The notes under the pieces are model-generated. The model saw nothing but the letters and a program-made list of their open reading frames with translations. It was not told the DNA's origin and did not search any database. Shown in pieces: positions 46,454 through 57,866 of a DNA stretch of 64,000 nucleotides. The stretch is taken from positions 1,674,001 to 1,738,000 of the forward strand of contig OY752140.1 of assembly GCA_963573315.1 (NCBI GenBank). The letters are read 5' to 3'. The position numbers were made by a program, and so were the translations under genes. The number at the start of each line of letters is the position of its first letter. Within the stretch, counting starts at the first letter, position 1. Source of the DNA: Entomortierella parvispora (Eukaryota; Mortierellomycota; Mortierellomycetes; Mortierellales; Mortierellaceae).

Positions 46454-46523
46454 GAAAGTGTAGTATATGGGTATCATTCCGGCCTTCCAAGCCTGAGAAC
46501 CGGGTTCGAGTCCCGGCACTTTC
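46454..46523 (+). tRNA. tRNA-Gly (anticodon TCC)
   Basis: 70 nt. The acceptor GAAAGTG/CACTTTC pairs perfectly; T-arm CCGGG-TTCGAGT-CCCGG (B box). The anticodon loop CTTCCAA gives TCC. The anticodon stem has one C-U mismatch and the D-stem pairs poorly, so mild decay is possible. A run of T follows within 20 bp. Confidence 0.78.
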
Positions 46524-47734
46524 ATTTTGCTTTAACTTTTTTTTTTGTTCCGAGCGGTACTGTTCTGAGTGTTCTCCTTTTCTCTTTTTTACCCTTCACA
46601 AAAAACGTGAAGACGCGGCCAGCACTGTTGGACTCGATACAGCAGTAGCGGCTCGTCAGTCACCCACACTCGTAGTGGATTATTGTGCCTCTCTGCGTGC
46701 ATGACTCTGTGGGTGAGCCAGACTGGGTGAACTTGCAGAAACTTGTTCAGGTACGGTACACTGTTTGTGCTCTCTCGAAGTCCCATTCATAATTCAAAGT
46801 TCAGGGCTGCACATCGAGGGTTAAAGACTGTGTCAGCGGCATCGATGTCCAAGAGACAGGCTGTTTAGCCAATGTGTGGCTATCGTTGAAGAAGAGGCGA
46901 TGGAGACAAGCAAGGCAGGGGGTGCATCCAACCAGGCTGCCGAACAAAGCGGTAGACGTCCAGAAGACAAGGGTAATGACGATGAAGAGTTGTCACCGTG
47001 GGTGAGGCAGTAGACCTGAGCATAGTAAACGCAAACGGCTAACGCAGTTGGGTGTCTTGACTGACATGCCCTGGAGCATTGGATTTGTTGTGGACCGGAT
47101 GGTGGCACAGGCGACTTTTCCGTGTTCTTGTGTGTGGCCTTGTCTGCTGTCCCTTCTTTCTCTCTTTCTCTCTCTCTCCTTTGCTCGCTCCTTTGCTCTC
47201 TCTCGCTCGTCTCTTCTCCTCTTCCACCACTCTACCCATTCACCCTTTCATTCCCGTCCATTCTCGCCCCCCCCCCCCCCCCCCCCCCTCTTGCCTTCCT
47301 GCACTCGCAGCCTGCGACCCCTGCAAGTCCCTTGTTCCTGAACACTGCTTTTTCGAATCGCGTCTAGCGTCACCTCCCTCTCCTTCCTCTCTTTCATTCC
47401 CACCGACAGGTAGACTGATTCAATCCTTTAACCAACAGTCTGGACCTCGCCCATCTCATCGCAAACACATTGCTCCCTTGCCTCCTCTCTTTGTGCATTC
47501 TCTGCTCACTTTTTCCTGTTTCTTTCGCCCTTTTGTTCATATTTCCCCTTGCTCGTCCTCCTCACCCCGCGCCTCCTTTTCTGACCAAAGCAAAACGAGA
47601 GATATAAAAAAAAAAAAAAAAAAAAAGGACGAGAGCGAGCGGAAAAGTGAAGGCGAGACCGCACGACAACAACAACAAACCAAAGGACCAGCAACACAGC
47701 CAAGAACAACAAAGAATTTATTTTTGGCCGAGCA
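46524..47734. other. Intergenic region and Kre9-like gene leader
   Basis: About 1.2 kb. After the tRNA terminator there is no recognisable gene. A strongly pyrimidine-rich leader begins near 47150, includes a poly-C run of about 20 bp (47269-47288), and is followed by an A-run (47609-47628) shortly before the next ATG. ORFs up to 277 codons here are low-complexity leader translations. Confidence 0.5.
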
Positions 47735-49632
47735 ATGCCCAGCAGCAATTCTGTTCGCGCCCTCTTCGTCTGCTCTATCTGGATCCTTCAGCTTGTATCG
47801 TACACGCAAGCCCAGGCGCCAGGTAAGAGAGAGAGAGAAATCGACTCTGGTCACCCCAGCCCCTGTCTGTCATGATCGAAAAGGAGAGGGAGCATCCTCG
47901 GGTAAAGGGTGACGAATGAGAAAAGGAGGAGGAGCGCGATCATGACACAGTCGTCTGTACTCTTCCTCCAACTCCAAAAAAAAAAAAGGGCACGGCCTCC
48001 TTCTCTCGTTCTCTTCCGCCTCTCTTTCTTTCTCACTGTGCCGTCATTCTCAAAAAGAATTGGACCGTTGCAAATGTGACGAGTGCTTCTCTCCTCTCCT
48101 TTAATTTGCTCTCTGCTTTCATAATACGCCCGCCCACCATTGCTTGATTTCTCGACATTGCACTTACAACCCCTATCACAATATTATTACTATGCTGTAC
48201 ATGTTTCCGCCATAGCATGTACTTCCACGGCAATATGTGCCCCTGCCCTGGGGGATGTTTGGACCCAGGACTCGCTAGGTACCGTCGTCTGGAACCCAGA
48301 CAACACTAGCCCCTTTGATAAATACGATAAGGTCGATCTTTACATTATGGACGATGGCGTCGACCAGCAATCCTTCTTACTCCAGAGCGACGTCGATCTG
48401 AGCCTGGGGATAACTGCAGCACGACTCGAATCGCCGCTCTTCCCAGACACCTTGCCCGTAAACCGATCCTGCCACGTGCTCTTTATTCAACAAGGCAATA
48501 GCTTGGATGGAACTCACCAGACACTGAACTCGAGCTCATTCTTTATGATCCGTACGTACTCGCGGCGACTGTAGTGCCTGTCTCTGTTTCAATTGCTCAA
48601 TTGCTGTTTCTAAATCACCATCTCTCTCGTTTATCTTTTGCAGGGAACAAGCAGGCAGTTAATGGCACTCTTGTTCCTATTACCCTCACCCCTACCGCGA
48701 CACCCACAACAACAGCAGCATCTACAACTACACATGCAACTACAATAACAACAACAACTGCGACAAGTAACAGCACCACCGCCATTGCTGGCGCTCCCCC
48801 AACACACGTACCATTGGCCGACAAATCCTCCAATATACTGTCGCCTCTAGTCCTGGGATTGATATCTGCTGGATGTGTAGCGCTCGTGATAGCAATTGTT
48901 GCTTTGGGCCTGCTCTACAGGGCGAGAAGGCGATACCATGGTGATACGAACGATTTTAAAAGTCTTCATGATCAACCCTATTCTCCAACAGATGGTGCCA
49001 GCCAGGCTCCATCAGTTTTCAAGAACGAAGGTTCGCAAGAGCCTGGATCATCAGGGCCGTATAGCGCAGGTGCTTCTGTTGCCGAGGGATCCATGGTTGC
49101 TGGGCGGAGTTCTTCTAATACAGCCCGTTCAGGAGATCCTATGCTACGTGGCGCGACGGGCCTCCTCAGCTACAGCAGCAGTAGTATGGGCAATACTCCC
49201 CATCGACAAAACCGAGCAGCAGCGACACCGCCAGTACCACTGCTGGAAAGGAAAGGCTCCAACTTGAATCAGATCCCAGAATCCAAAACTGTCGCCAGGG
49301 ACACCTCTTTTGACAGCGGGTCCCATTTAGCAGATAATCCAACCCCCTCAAGACAGTCGCTCGAGCCAGTATTGACCCCTGGAGATGCTCAACTAATCGC
49401 AGAAACATTTAGGAAATCGATGCGACGACCCCGTTGGGAATCGGAGGATGAGGATGAGGAGGACGAGAGCCGGCGCGCTGCAAATGAGCTCTTGCGCAAG
49501 GAACTAAGCGAAGAAGGTGTAGATGTCCAACGTGGTGTCCAAAGGCGCGTGACGATCAATGACAGGAAGGTTCATCGATCGAGCGTTGCCCCCCCACTAT
49601 CGCAGCCAGAGACGCCACAGACAGAGCCTTAA
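47735..49632 (+). CDS. Kre9/Knh1-like Ser/Thr-rich single-pass membrane protein
   Basis: Three exons: 47735-47822, 48216-48551, 48644-49632 (470 aa). Exon 1 encodes a signal peptide (RALFVCSIWILQLVSYTQAQ). Residues ~30-140 form an Ig-like domain of the yeast cell-wall Kre9/Knh1 N-terminal type (ICAPALGDVWTQDSLGTVVW, VDLYIMDDG, CHVLFIQQGNS). A Thr/Ser-rich, probably O-mannosylated stalk occupies about 150-195, and one TM lies at about 209-232 (LVLGLISAGCVALVIAIVAL) before RARRR. The cytosolic tail is Ser/Pro-rich with an acidic DEDEEDE cluster. The family contributes to beta-1,6-glucan assembly in yeast. Here the TM plus long tail suggests a wall-contacting membrane protein, not a secreted enzyme. 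Confidence 0.82.
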
Positions 49633-50736
49633 TCGAGAAGGCAGATGAAAATTCTTGACCTTACTTCCACATTTTTGCATTGTCCAAATGTACAATATAC
49701 CACGTAACATAATAACCGGCTTCGTCCTCCTAAAAATAAAAAGATATCGATCGACCGTTTATTGCGCCAACGATTGACCCCAGATGCTCAGCCCCCTTGG
49801 GGTTCGCAAGCTTCAAAAAAACAGAGCGTGTCATGTGTCGCGACGCGTCTGCATGTACAGTACAGTACAGTGTGGATTCAAGGCACCTAGAGGGATCTCT
49901 AGGCATGGGCGAACTCTTACAAATCAGAATCGTCAAACAGGGAGGCGCTCTAGAACACCATCGCTCAGTGAGATCCCATGGCCTAACATGCACCTCTCTT
50001 GTTGTTCCTTTGTTGTTGATTCTCAGGGCTGCCATGCGTAATCGTGAATGCTCAGAAGAACAATAAATCTACTCCAATTTGTGGGACACTGCTGATGATG
50101 TTGTTTTGTTTATTAATCCACGAACAGAGCGCGCGCGCTTTTCGTTACTCTCCTGCATACTTTCTTACCAGCAGGCGTCTCGACCTTTTATTTATCTCTC
50201 TTGTATTGACTGAAGAGAGGGCTGGACTGGACACGGAAAAAACTTGAACATGTGGGAGAGAGGAAGAATGTAGAAGGTTTACAGTCATGACGAGCTTTGT
50301 CCTCTGGTGCATCCCTTATTGAGCTCCCCATCCTCTTGTATACTGTCCATCTGCACAAAATATAGGAACCACTTGCAGCTTTCTTGCCAACCGAAGGTTG
50401 TTGCGGAAAAAGCTGTCCACTTTTCTTTTTGTTGTGGTTTGGGGCTTCTCCTAGGGCTCACCTAGAAAGCTCCTTCGCTTCCACGAGCCGGAAGTCGGCA
50501 CAACTTGTTCCTCGCGCCTAGAAACTAGTGATAGTCCATCGCCTGTACCCCTTTAAGCTGTCGCCGCAAAAAAAAAAAAACTTTACTCCTTCCACATCTG
50601 TGGACCAAACCTGAAGGAGAAGTCTTTGCATATAAAAAGGACAGAAAACTCCAGGTAGAAAAATTTCCTCTTTTTCCATTGTCCATCCTTCTCCAAATTC
50701 CCTTATTCTTCCTCCAATCCACCTACTCCTTCCACC
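49633..50736. other. Intergenic region upstream of the ML-domain gene
   Basis: About 1.1 kb. It holds the 3' region of the Kre9-like gene and the TATA-bearing promoter of the ML gene. No further gene is recognised. Confidence 0.5.
50631..50639 (+). promoter_or_regulatory. TATA box of ML-domain gene 1
   Basis: TATAAAAAG, 106 bp upstream of ATG 50737, followed by a pyrimidine-rich leader. A classic spacing for a strongly expressed gene. Confidence 0.6.
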
Positions 50737-51431
50737 ATGAAGTTCTTTGCCGCCGTTGCCGCTCTCGCCTGCGCCGTCATTGCCCAGGCCCAAACCTTGC
50801 CTCCAATCACCAACTGTGCTACTGGTGCCACGGATCTGACCATCAACTCCTTCACCCTCGCACCCTACCCCTTGTGCGTCAACCAGCAAGTGTGTGCCAC
50901 CGGAACTGGTCTCTTGAGCACTCCCGTGGTTGCAGGAGGCACGTTGACGGTCATTGGTCGTTACCTCAACAAGATCGTCTATACCGATAGCGCCGATCTC
51001 TGCACCTTGTTGAGTTCCCAGGGCTTTGATTGCCCCATCCCCGTCACCATGACCTCCATCACTGCTTGCTTGTTGGTCAAGCCCTCTGCCCCCGTTGGCG
51101 TAAGTATCCAAATGATATCCCTGTTGTTTGCGAATTATCTTTTTATGCGAATCGTCCATCCATTTCTATCAGGACTCTGTGGCTAATACTCTTCTCTTCA
51201 CCCTATCCCTTCTCGTGCTAATTAGATTCCTGTCAACCTACAAGTCAGTGCTACCAACGGCAACGGACATGTCCTGTTCTGCCAGGCTGGTAAGTTGACG
51301 TGAAAAAAAGAGTGGAGCAGGTCCCGCGTTCCTGATTGTGGAGAAAATGAACCTTAAAACACGTTTTCAACTCGATTGAAAAAAAAAAAAAAATAGCCAA
51401 CGGTGTCTACGCTGCAAACTGCCCCTCGTAA
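50737..51431 (+). CDS. ML-domain (MD-2/NPC2-like) secreted lipid-binding protein, copy 1
   Basis: Three exons: 50737-51099, 51226-51289, 51397-51431 (153 aa). Signal peptide MKFFAAVAALACAVIAQAQ. The mature ML beta-sandwich has its expected cysteines (NCATGATDLTINSFTLAPYP-LC; CATGTGLL; DLCTLL; GFDCPIP; TACLLV; LFCQA; NCPS). The family binds sterols or phospholipids in the lumen or outside the cell (NPC2, PG/PI transfer protein). The last 35-nt exon is needed to supply the terminal cysteine; read-through at the donor would end five residues later. About 80 percent identical by eye to copy 2 at 54189. Confidence 0.88.
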
Positions 51432-54188
51432 AAAGACTGGAGAAAGGCGGTTCTTCTTTGCTCTCAAGAAAAACCTCAAGAGAGAATCCTCTCTCTCCCT
51501 CCCGTGTTATCTAGTTTTCTTTCTCTCTGGGATGTATCCCGTTTTCTTGTCTACGAAATGTAAATAGCGCGTCAAGTAAGGCCAGTCAGAAGGAAGACAT
51601 TTTTACATAAAAAAAAATTGAACCCTCTATCTTCTTTTTCCACTTCTTCCGTGCCCGTGGAGGGTTGACTTGTTTGCCTAGAAAGAATTGCCTCTTGAAC
51701 AACTGAGTAGGGCGTAAAAAAATGAGTTCAAATGGCGTTGATTGTTTATCACACTTTTCCTTTCGCGGTCGATCCGCAACTGAACATTTCAATCTTTTGA
51801 GATCAGGAGAGCGCGTTGAGCCCAATCGTACATATTTCTCGCCGAGTCCTGGGCAAGGATCGTGTGTTTGTCTATGAGTGAGTAAGTGAAGTGAGGGCGC
51901 GCGAGAGCATCAAAAAGCTACAGAAAGTCGAGTTTCTCGCCCTTTGCCCGCGCCCCTTGCCACGAGCACAAAACAAACAGAGTCCCTCTCTCTCTTTTTT
52001 TCTTCTAGCCCATTCCAATGCAACGCAGCCGTTTTGATTGCATGTTCATGCTGCAGAGAACACAACATCATGCGGAGCGAGGACAACAAGCCAAACAGCC
52101 GTGAAAAGCCCTCTGTTTTTGTTGTTGTCTTTTTCGTCCTCTTCTCATTCAGTACCACCTTTAAAGTAGAAAGCCTGCACGCATTTTCCCTCTATTCCCC
52201 CTGAAGGGAAATGCAGGAGCAGAAGGTATTCCAAAAAAACAATTGATCAAACACCCCCCTCCTTACCTTCAATAGACAAAGAGGGAAGAGGAAAAAGAAA
52301 AAAATAAATCGTGCTGTCAAATGGCGTTTTTGATCATGGGCTTATCATGAGCTTCTCCGTGGAGCTTCTTGGGGCTTTTTTTGCCCCAAACATCACACGT
52401 TGTAAAGTGAACGGTATAAACCTCTTTCTCCATCCTTCTCCTTCCTCTTCGCCCTTCAAAGTCCAAACCACGTCAAGTAGGCGATCAATGCACGCGTTTA
52501 TTTGATGCAGTAAGTGTGTGAGGGATCGGACAGACCAGGAAGTGTGGGGGAAGAAAAGTGGGAAATGAGAGCAAGCAAAAGACACAAACAAACAAACAAA
52601 CAAGGATATCGAATGTCGGTGCGTGACCCGCGACTGTCTATGAACCAGAGAAGGAAAAGAAGGGAGAGAAACATGATGTGCAAACAATTCGTGATCAAAA
52701 CATCAAAACAAAAGCACATTTTAAAGTGAGCGGCACATTTGCCCTGAACACAAACAACCTGAGCTTTGGACTCGACTCTGCAACATATGGACGGGGTCCT
52801 GAATCAGGCTTTTGACGTTTGTGTGTTTTTTATTCGTCGACACTACGCAAAATACTCAAAGCTCTTGAGCGTCCTGTTGGCCCTGTTGGCTAAAGGAACA
52901 GTGCCCTTCACCCTCCTTTCCTCTTACCACACCACGCCACACCACCCTGATCTGGTCAACAGGTCATGGTCTAGATTCATTTGGGTATGATCAATGACGG
53001 TAGAATAGACAGGGCTGCACCCCTTGTTCATTGAGAGTCATGTCCTCGGTGTGACGTGACCTCAGATACATATCATTGTTATTTTGCATAATTTCGATCA
53101 TTTAAACATGTAGACATTTTTTTTTGTGCTAGGTTTCGTGATCAGTCTAAACTGTCCGAAAACTGGAATGTGGAGTGGGAGAGAAGGAAAGTACATGATG
53201 ACAGATCATGCATGAGACCCTTTCTTATTCCTCTCCACAATGCAAGAGATCGTGAAAAAGGAGAGCCACGGACGCAAAGCGCAAAGCGCACTTGCCCTTC
53301 AACTGATAATTACTGCCTACAGTGCGCCAATTCTACCCTGGGTAATTCAATTGAAGAACACCGAGAATGGTCTCAGTTTTGGGCTCTTGGCAGTCGTGCT
53401 GGTTTAGTGGTGGCATGGGCGAGGGAATGCAAACAACTGTGCGTGCATCTCAGCCCTTCTTCATGATCATCACAAGTTTTCTTCCGGGGGGAATGAGTTT
53501 CACATCACTTTGACTGGCATGCTTCCGGTCTTTTCTGCAATAGCTTTCCCCTCTGGACTATATCCCCGACAAAGATCCCCTTTGATGATCTGATCATTAT
53601 CGGATTTACTTTGAAAGGGAGTTTAGTTTCCAGTGAATGTTAACAAGGTCCCAGGGTCCAAACAATGGCGCGCCTCCCACGCGCCAGTCTGTCTTACGTG
53701 TCGGCGCAATCTCATTGCTATTCTTTCGCAGTCTATCCTCGGAGGATTCAAATGACAAATACCACTTTCAGTTACAGTTGCCTCGACGGCTGGAATCTGC
53801 TCAAAAAAGCCCCTTGAAATCAAGCCAGCCTAGGTCCTTCCGTGTAATGTAGAACCTTGAGAGGATTGAACATTGAGACGAGTACATTGAGGGACGAGAA
53901 CATTGGGACAAAAAAATAACAAAAAAAAAAAAATCAAAACATGCAACGACCACTCTCGCCCTCATGAGCTTCACCTGATCCGCGCCGTTGGGTTGTTATG
54001 GTACACAAAGACACAGATGTCCTGCACCCAATTTTCGAAAGAAAGAAGCAACAAGGAAAACGAAGAAAAAAAAAACGTATTTATACGTCGCCTTTCCTTA
54101 CTCCTCCCGCATTCTTTTCTCCATCCTCTCGCAGGTTTACCTTCTCTCCTCCTCCAACAACCCACTCCAGACCTTCCCCACTTCCACC
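51432..54188. other. 2.8-kb region between the two ML genes
   Basis: No supportable gene. Contains low-complexity stretches such as (CAAA)n at about 52587-52603, CAC/CAAC-rich patches and A-runs (e.g. 53921-53932). The proximal 150 bp before copy 2 is its promoter or leader, with a weak TATTTATAC at 54078-54086. Confidence 0.5.
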
Positions 54189-54758
54189 ATGAAGTTCTTT
54201 GCTGTTATCGCTGCCCTCGCCGTCGCCACGATTGCGAACGCTCAAGTCTCCTGGAGCAACTGTGCTACTGGTGCCACGGATTTGACCATCGACTCCTTCA
54301 CGATCGCACCCTACCCCTTGTGCGTCAACCAGCCGGCGTGTGCCACCGGAACAGGTCTCTTGAGCACCCCTGTGGTTGCTGGCGGCAAGTTGACAATCAT
54401 TGGTCGTTACCTCAACAAGATCGTCTACACCGATAGCGCCGATCTCTGCACCTTGTTGGGTTCCCAGGGTTTCAATTGCCCCCTCCCCGTCACCATGACG
54501 TCCATCACTGCTTGCGTGCTGGTCAAGCCCTCTGCCCCCGTTGGTGTAAGTATCCAAGTGACATCCCTGTTGTTTGTGATGTTTTAATTGAGAGAGTCGA
54601 TACTTGATTTCAATTAGAACTCTGGCTAATCTTCCACTTCATCACTCCACCCCTCTTGTCAGATTCCGGTCAGCCTGCAAGTCAGTGCCACCAACGGCAA
54701 CGGACACGTTCTTTTCTGCCAATCTGGCATCGTCACTGCTCAGACCTGCCCTCCTTAA
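54189..54758 (+). CDS. ML-domain (MD-2/NPC2-like) secreted lipid-binding protein, copy 2
   Basis: Two exons: 54189-54545 and 54663-54758 (150 aa). Signal peptide MKFFAVIAALAVATIANAQ. The same cysteine plan as copy 1, ending CQSGIVTAQTCPP. The first intron occupies the same position and phase as in copy 1 (after the PVG codons), but the second intron of copy 1 is absent here. A tandem duplicate with the same expected extracellular lipid-binding role. Confidence 0.88.
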
Positions 54759-55211
54759 ACGAAGGAAGAAGCAAAAACAGAATGAAAGGAGAGAGGTCCA
54801 TTGGTTCCTCGCCTCTTTCTCTCAAAGTTTTTTCTTTTTTTGAGAAACCTTTCTTTCATTCCTATTCATGCATCTAAAAAGAGTATCTATTCTGCCACTT
54901 AAAAAAGCCGGGATATCGTTCGTCTAAAAAATCGTTTTTTTTAGTCCTTGACAGAGTTGAATAAAAACAAAAGAAAAAGAAAGTAAGAGTGAAGGATGAC
55001 TTGGCAAGTCTGCGGATCAATTGAGTGCCAACACCAAAGGGCAAGGTCTAAAGTTTCAGATGGTTACCCACCACCTCTCGAGCAAAAGAAAAGTAGGTCA
55101 AACACAGCACCTGAGCAAAGAGCACATCGGTCCCCAATGGCCTTACTGCAATACAATCGTTGAAGTTCTTTATAATTTGATCTACATTTTTTTGCCAACG
55201 TTTTCATGTCG
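54759..55211. other. Convergent intergenic region, ML copy 2 / K+ channel
   Basis: About 450 bp, A/T-rich with T- and A-runs around 54828-54975. No feature beyond probable 3' ends. Confidence 0.5.
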
Positions 55212-57269
55212 CTATAGTCTAGTAATAGGATCCTGGAACGGCGAGTTCTTGGGCACAAGCTCATGGGTTTCAAGAATCTTGTGGAGTGATTCCATTGTGT
55301 TTTGGTTCTGTTTCAGTATCAAAGTCATAGCTTGCAGACTATCCATCATCTCCTGCTGCCCAGGGGCCGTTCCATTAGCCGACGACAGGGATGCATACCC
55401 TGGCCGTGTTGCTTCCTCCTCATAAGAATGATTGCTACCAAAGCTACTCCTCCGATCTATTCAGAGATGATTAGGGAAATAAACACAAGTTTCAATTGCT
55501 CCCAGAGTGAGTAAACTGCACAGTAAAAACAAGGTGGACAAAACAAATTGGCGAGTATTTTTCACTCTCTCTGTTTACCTTCAGTAGAGTCAACGATTTG
55601 TTCCCGAGTGTTGACTTCGGCTTGGCGTCGGTACTGTTGCATTGCCTCCCAGACCAAAGTAAAGTTACGCCCGATGATGATGGACGGCAATGTGATTAAA
55701 AGGATACCGCACATCATGGCCGGGAACGAAATCAGCTTGCCCACAAACGTCGTCGGCACCATATCTCCATATCCGGTAGTGGTGATCGTTACCATCACAA
55801 ACCAGAAGGCCGCTGGAATACTATCAAAGGTACTGGGCTTGTCATTGGCATCGACGAACACCTGTCTAGCTTCGTCCCATTCACCTAATAGTCATATAAA
55901 TCCTGGTGTCAAAGAAAGGCACGAAAAAAAAAGCTCCAGATTGCTTAAATAAGTAAGGAGTTTGTCATGGCACGGCAGTTTACCTCGTTCTGCGAAATAC
56001 AACAGTGTCGAAAAGAGCATTGTTCCCGTGATGAGAAAGAAGAACAGAGCACTGAGGGCATCCATGCTTCGCTTGATGGCAACAATCATGACCTCGATCG
56101 TCATGATAATTGTCGACGAGTATTTAAAAGTCCGGAAGACGCGTAAGAGTCGGAACAATCTCAGGATAGTAAAGCGGAAGTATACGGTGGTATCCTTCGT
56201 CAAGGCCATCTCAATGTAATAAGGCAGGATCGACAATATGTCGATAATGGCAAGGGGTGCTGTAACAGACAGAGACGACCGGCAGTAAGCATAATAGGAC
56301 TTCTTTTTTCTTTGGTATAACTATTGCGGGCACTTACAAAAGATAAACTTCTTGAGCTGCTTGAGAGAGTCCGAGTGACAAATGAAGCGCGCTATGAACT
56401 CGATCGTAAACATGGCGACCATGATCGTCTCAAAATAGAACCTACAGGCAACAGAGGAGGATTCATCCTAAGTGAGCAAGGAGTATCAAAAAACCAAAAA
56501 AAATAGAAGGACATGTACAGAACTATACCACACAGCCGAGTCGGTGGATCGGAAAGAAGGGATCGTCTCGATGGTCGTGATCACGGCACTGAGCACGATC
56601 GCAAATGAGACCCAGACATTCAGCGCAAACGCGGCTCTGCTGGAGGACGGATCTTCTAGCAGTAGAAACAGCCTCCGCTTGAAGGGGTTCTACAGAAAGG
56701 AGGTGGTCGTGTAGTTGTACAAGAATCCCATCTTCATTTTGTTAGTGCACCCCCTTTGGGATAATATTGAATTTCTGTGCAACAGAGTTGCTCTCGCTTC
56801 CCTGAAGTTGTTGCTCTCGTTCTTCTCCCCCCCTCCCTCAAACAGGTGTAGATAACAACACCAACTCAAGAAATGAAATAAAAAAAAAAGTCCCTCAGGC
56901 CAACCATGCGATGACTTTGCTTACCCTGATGGCATTGGCTTGTGAGTTTGAGCGCGTGTTGAAGTCTTCCTCGCCGTCCCCCATTTCCCTCAGTTCCTGC
57001 GGAATGTCGATCATGGGCCATTCCAGGTCCATATCCACTTGGTGCATCGACCGCCTCGGAATCCCCTCTAGTGCATTTCTAGACCCTGAAAGTCCTCTCT
57101 CTGACACGGGTGATTGTAACGTCGCACTTTGACGACCTTGACCACCACCGTTGCCGCTGCCTCCGTTGAGCGGCGTGCTACTAGACTCGGCAAGCTCAAT
57201 CTGATCAACTAGGTCAGTGTCAATGTCCTCGGGCTCTTCTTGGAGTCGTTTGAATGGACGTCGGGGCAT
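55212..57269 (-). CDS. Voltage-gated potassium channel (Kv, six-TM)
   Basis: Six exons: 57269-56925, 56689-56529, 56441-56338, 56259-55984, 55884-55579, 55456-55212 (478 aa). The cytosolic N-terminus (~115 aa, acidic, no T1 domain recognised) is followed by S1 (AAFALNVWVSFAIVLSAVIT), S2 (FETIMVAMFTIEFIARF), S3 (PLAIIDILSILPYYIEM) and S4 with basic residues every third position (R237, R240, R243, R246, K249). S5 (ALSALFFFLITGTMLFSTLL), the pore helix and the K+ filter TTGYGD (331-336) come next, then S6 (KLISFPAMMCGILLITLPSI). The tail contains a predicted coiled coil (QAMTLILKQNQNTMESLHKIL) that could set tetramer assembly. Expected to give depolarisation-activated plasma-membrane K+ efflux. 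Confidence 0.93.
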
Positions 57270-57330
57270 TGCTGGGAATGAATGGAACAAAGGGAGAAGA
57301 GAGATGAAGAATAAAGTCGAGTCGGCGTCG

Positions 57331-57361
<31 letters not shown>

Positions 57362-57866
57362 AAAGGAAGAACGAAAGGTGTGTGCCAGCTACAGCAAAGG
57401 GAAGGCAGGAGCAAAGACAATGTCGAGACTGAGAACAGGGTGCATGTGGGTTGGGTCGAATGCGATGGGCGGCTGTGAAGGGAACGGTGTTGACTGAGCA
57501 ACAGGCAGGGCTGTAATGGGAGGATGGAGAGAAAAGAGGGATGAGCAGCGTCGCTGCACACGCTCCTCTCTCTGAAAAAAGAAAATTTACCCCGCGCACC
57601 GCACCACGCGCATGTGAGGTAAGCGCGCAGGGACCCAAACAGCCAAACGTACTCTCTCCTTCTCTTTCTGTCTTTCTCTCTTTCTCTCGTGGTAACCAAC
57701 GACCAGCCTGTTCACTCCTGCCAACCTACCACAACGGTCATCGCATGCACACGCGCTCTCCTGACGCTGACTTCAATGGCAAGAAAGTCGTGTATGTCGT
57801 ATTTTTTAATTGTTCAAACTGAAGGGTCAACAATCCTAGGACCGTGTCGGGGGTTCACCAATGAAA
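57270..57866. other. K+ channel upstream region
   Basis: About 600 bp between the channel start and the V-ATPase c stop (both minus). It contains a 26-bp A-run (57331-57356) and a pyrimidine-rich leader in the gene sense. Nothing else is seen. Confidence 0.5.

Noticed and set aside
47079-47912. 277-codon plus ORF before the Kre9-like gene
   Set aside because: It translates CT-rich, poly-C and poly-A leader sequence; the real start with a signal peptide is ATG 47735 in another frame.
52587-52603. Possible CRISPR-like or tandem array
   Set aside because: Only a short (CAAA)n simple repeat; no spacer-repeat structure, and the genome is eukaryotic.
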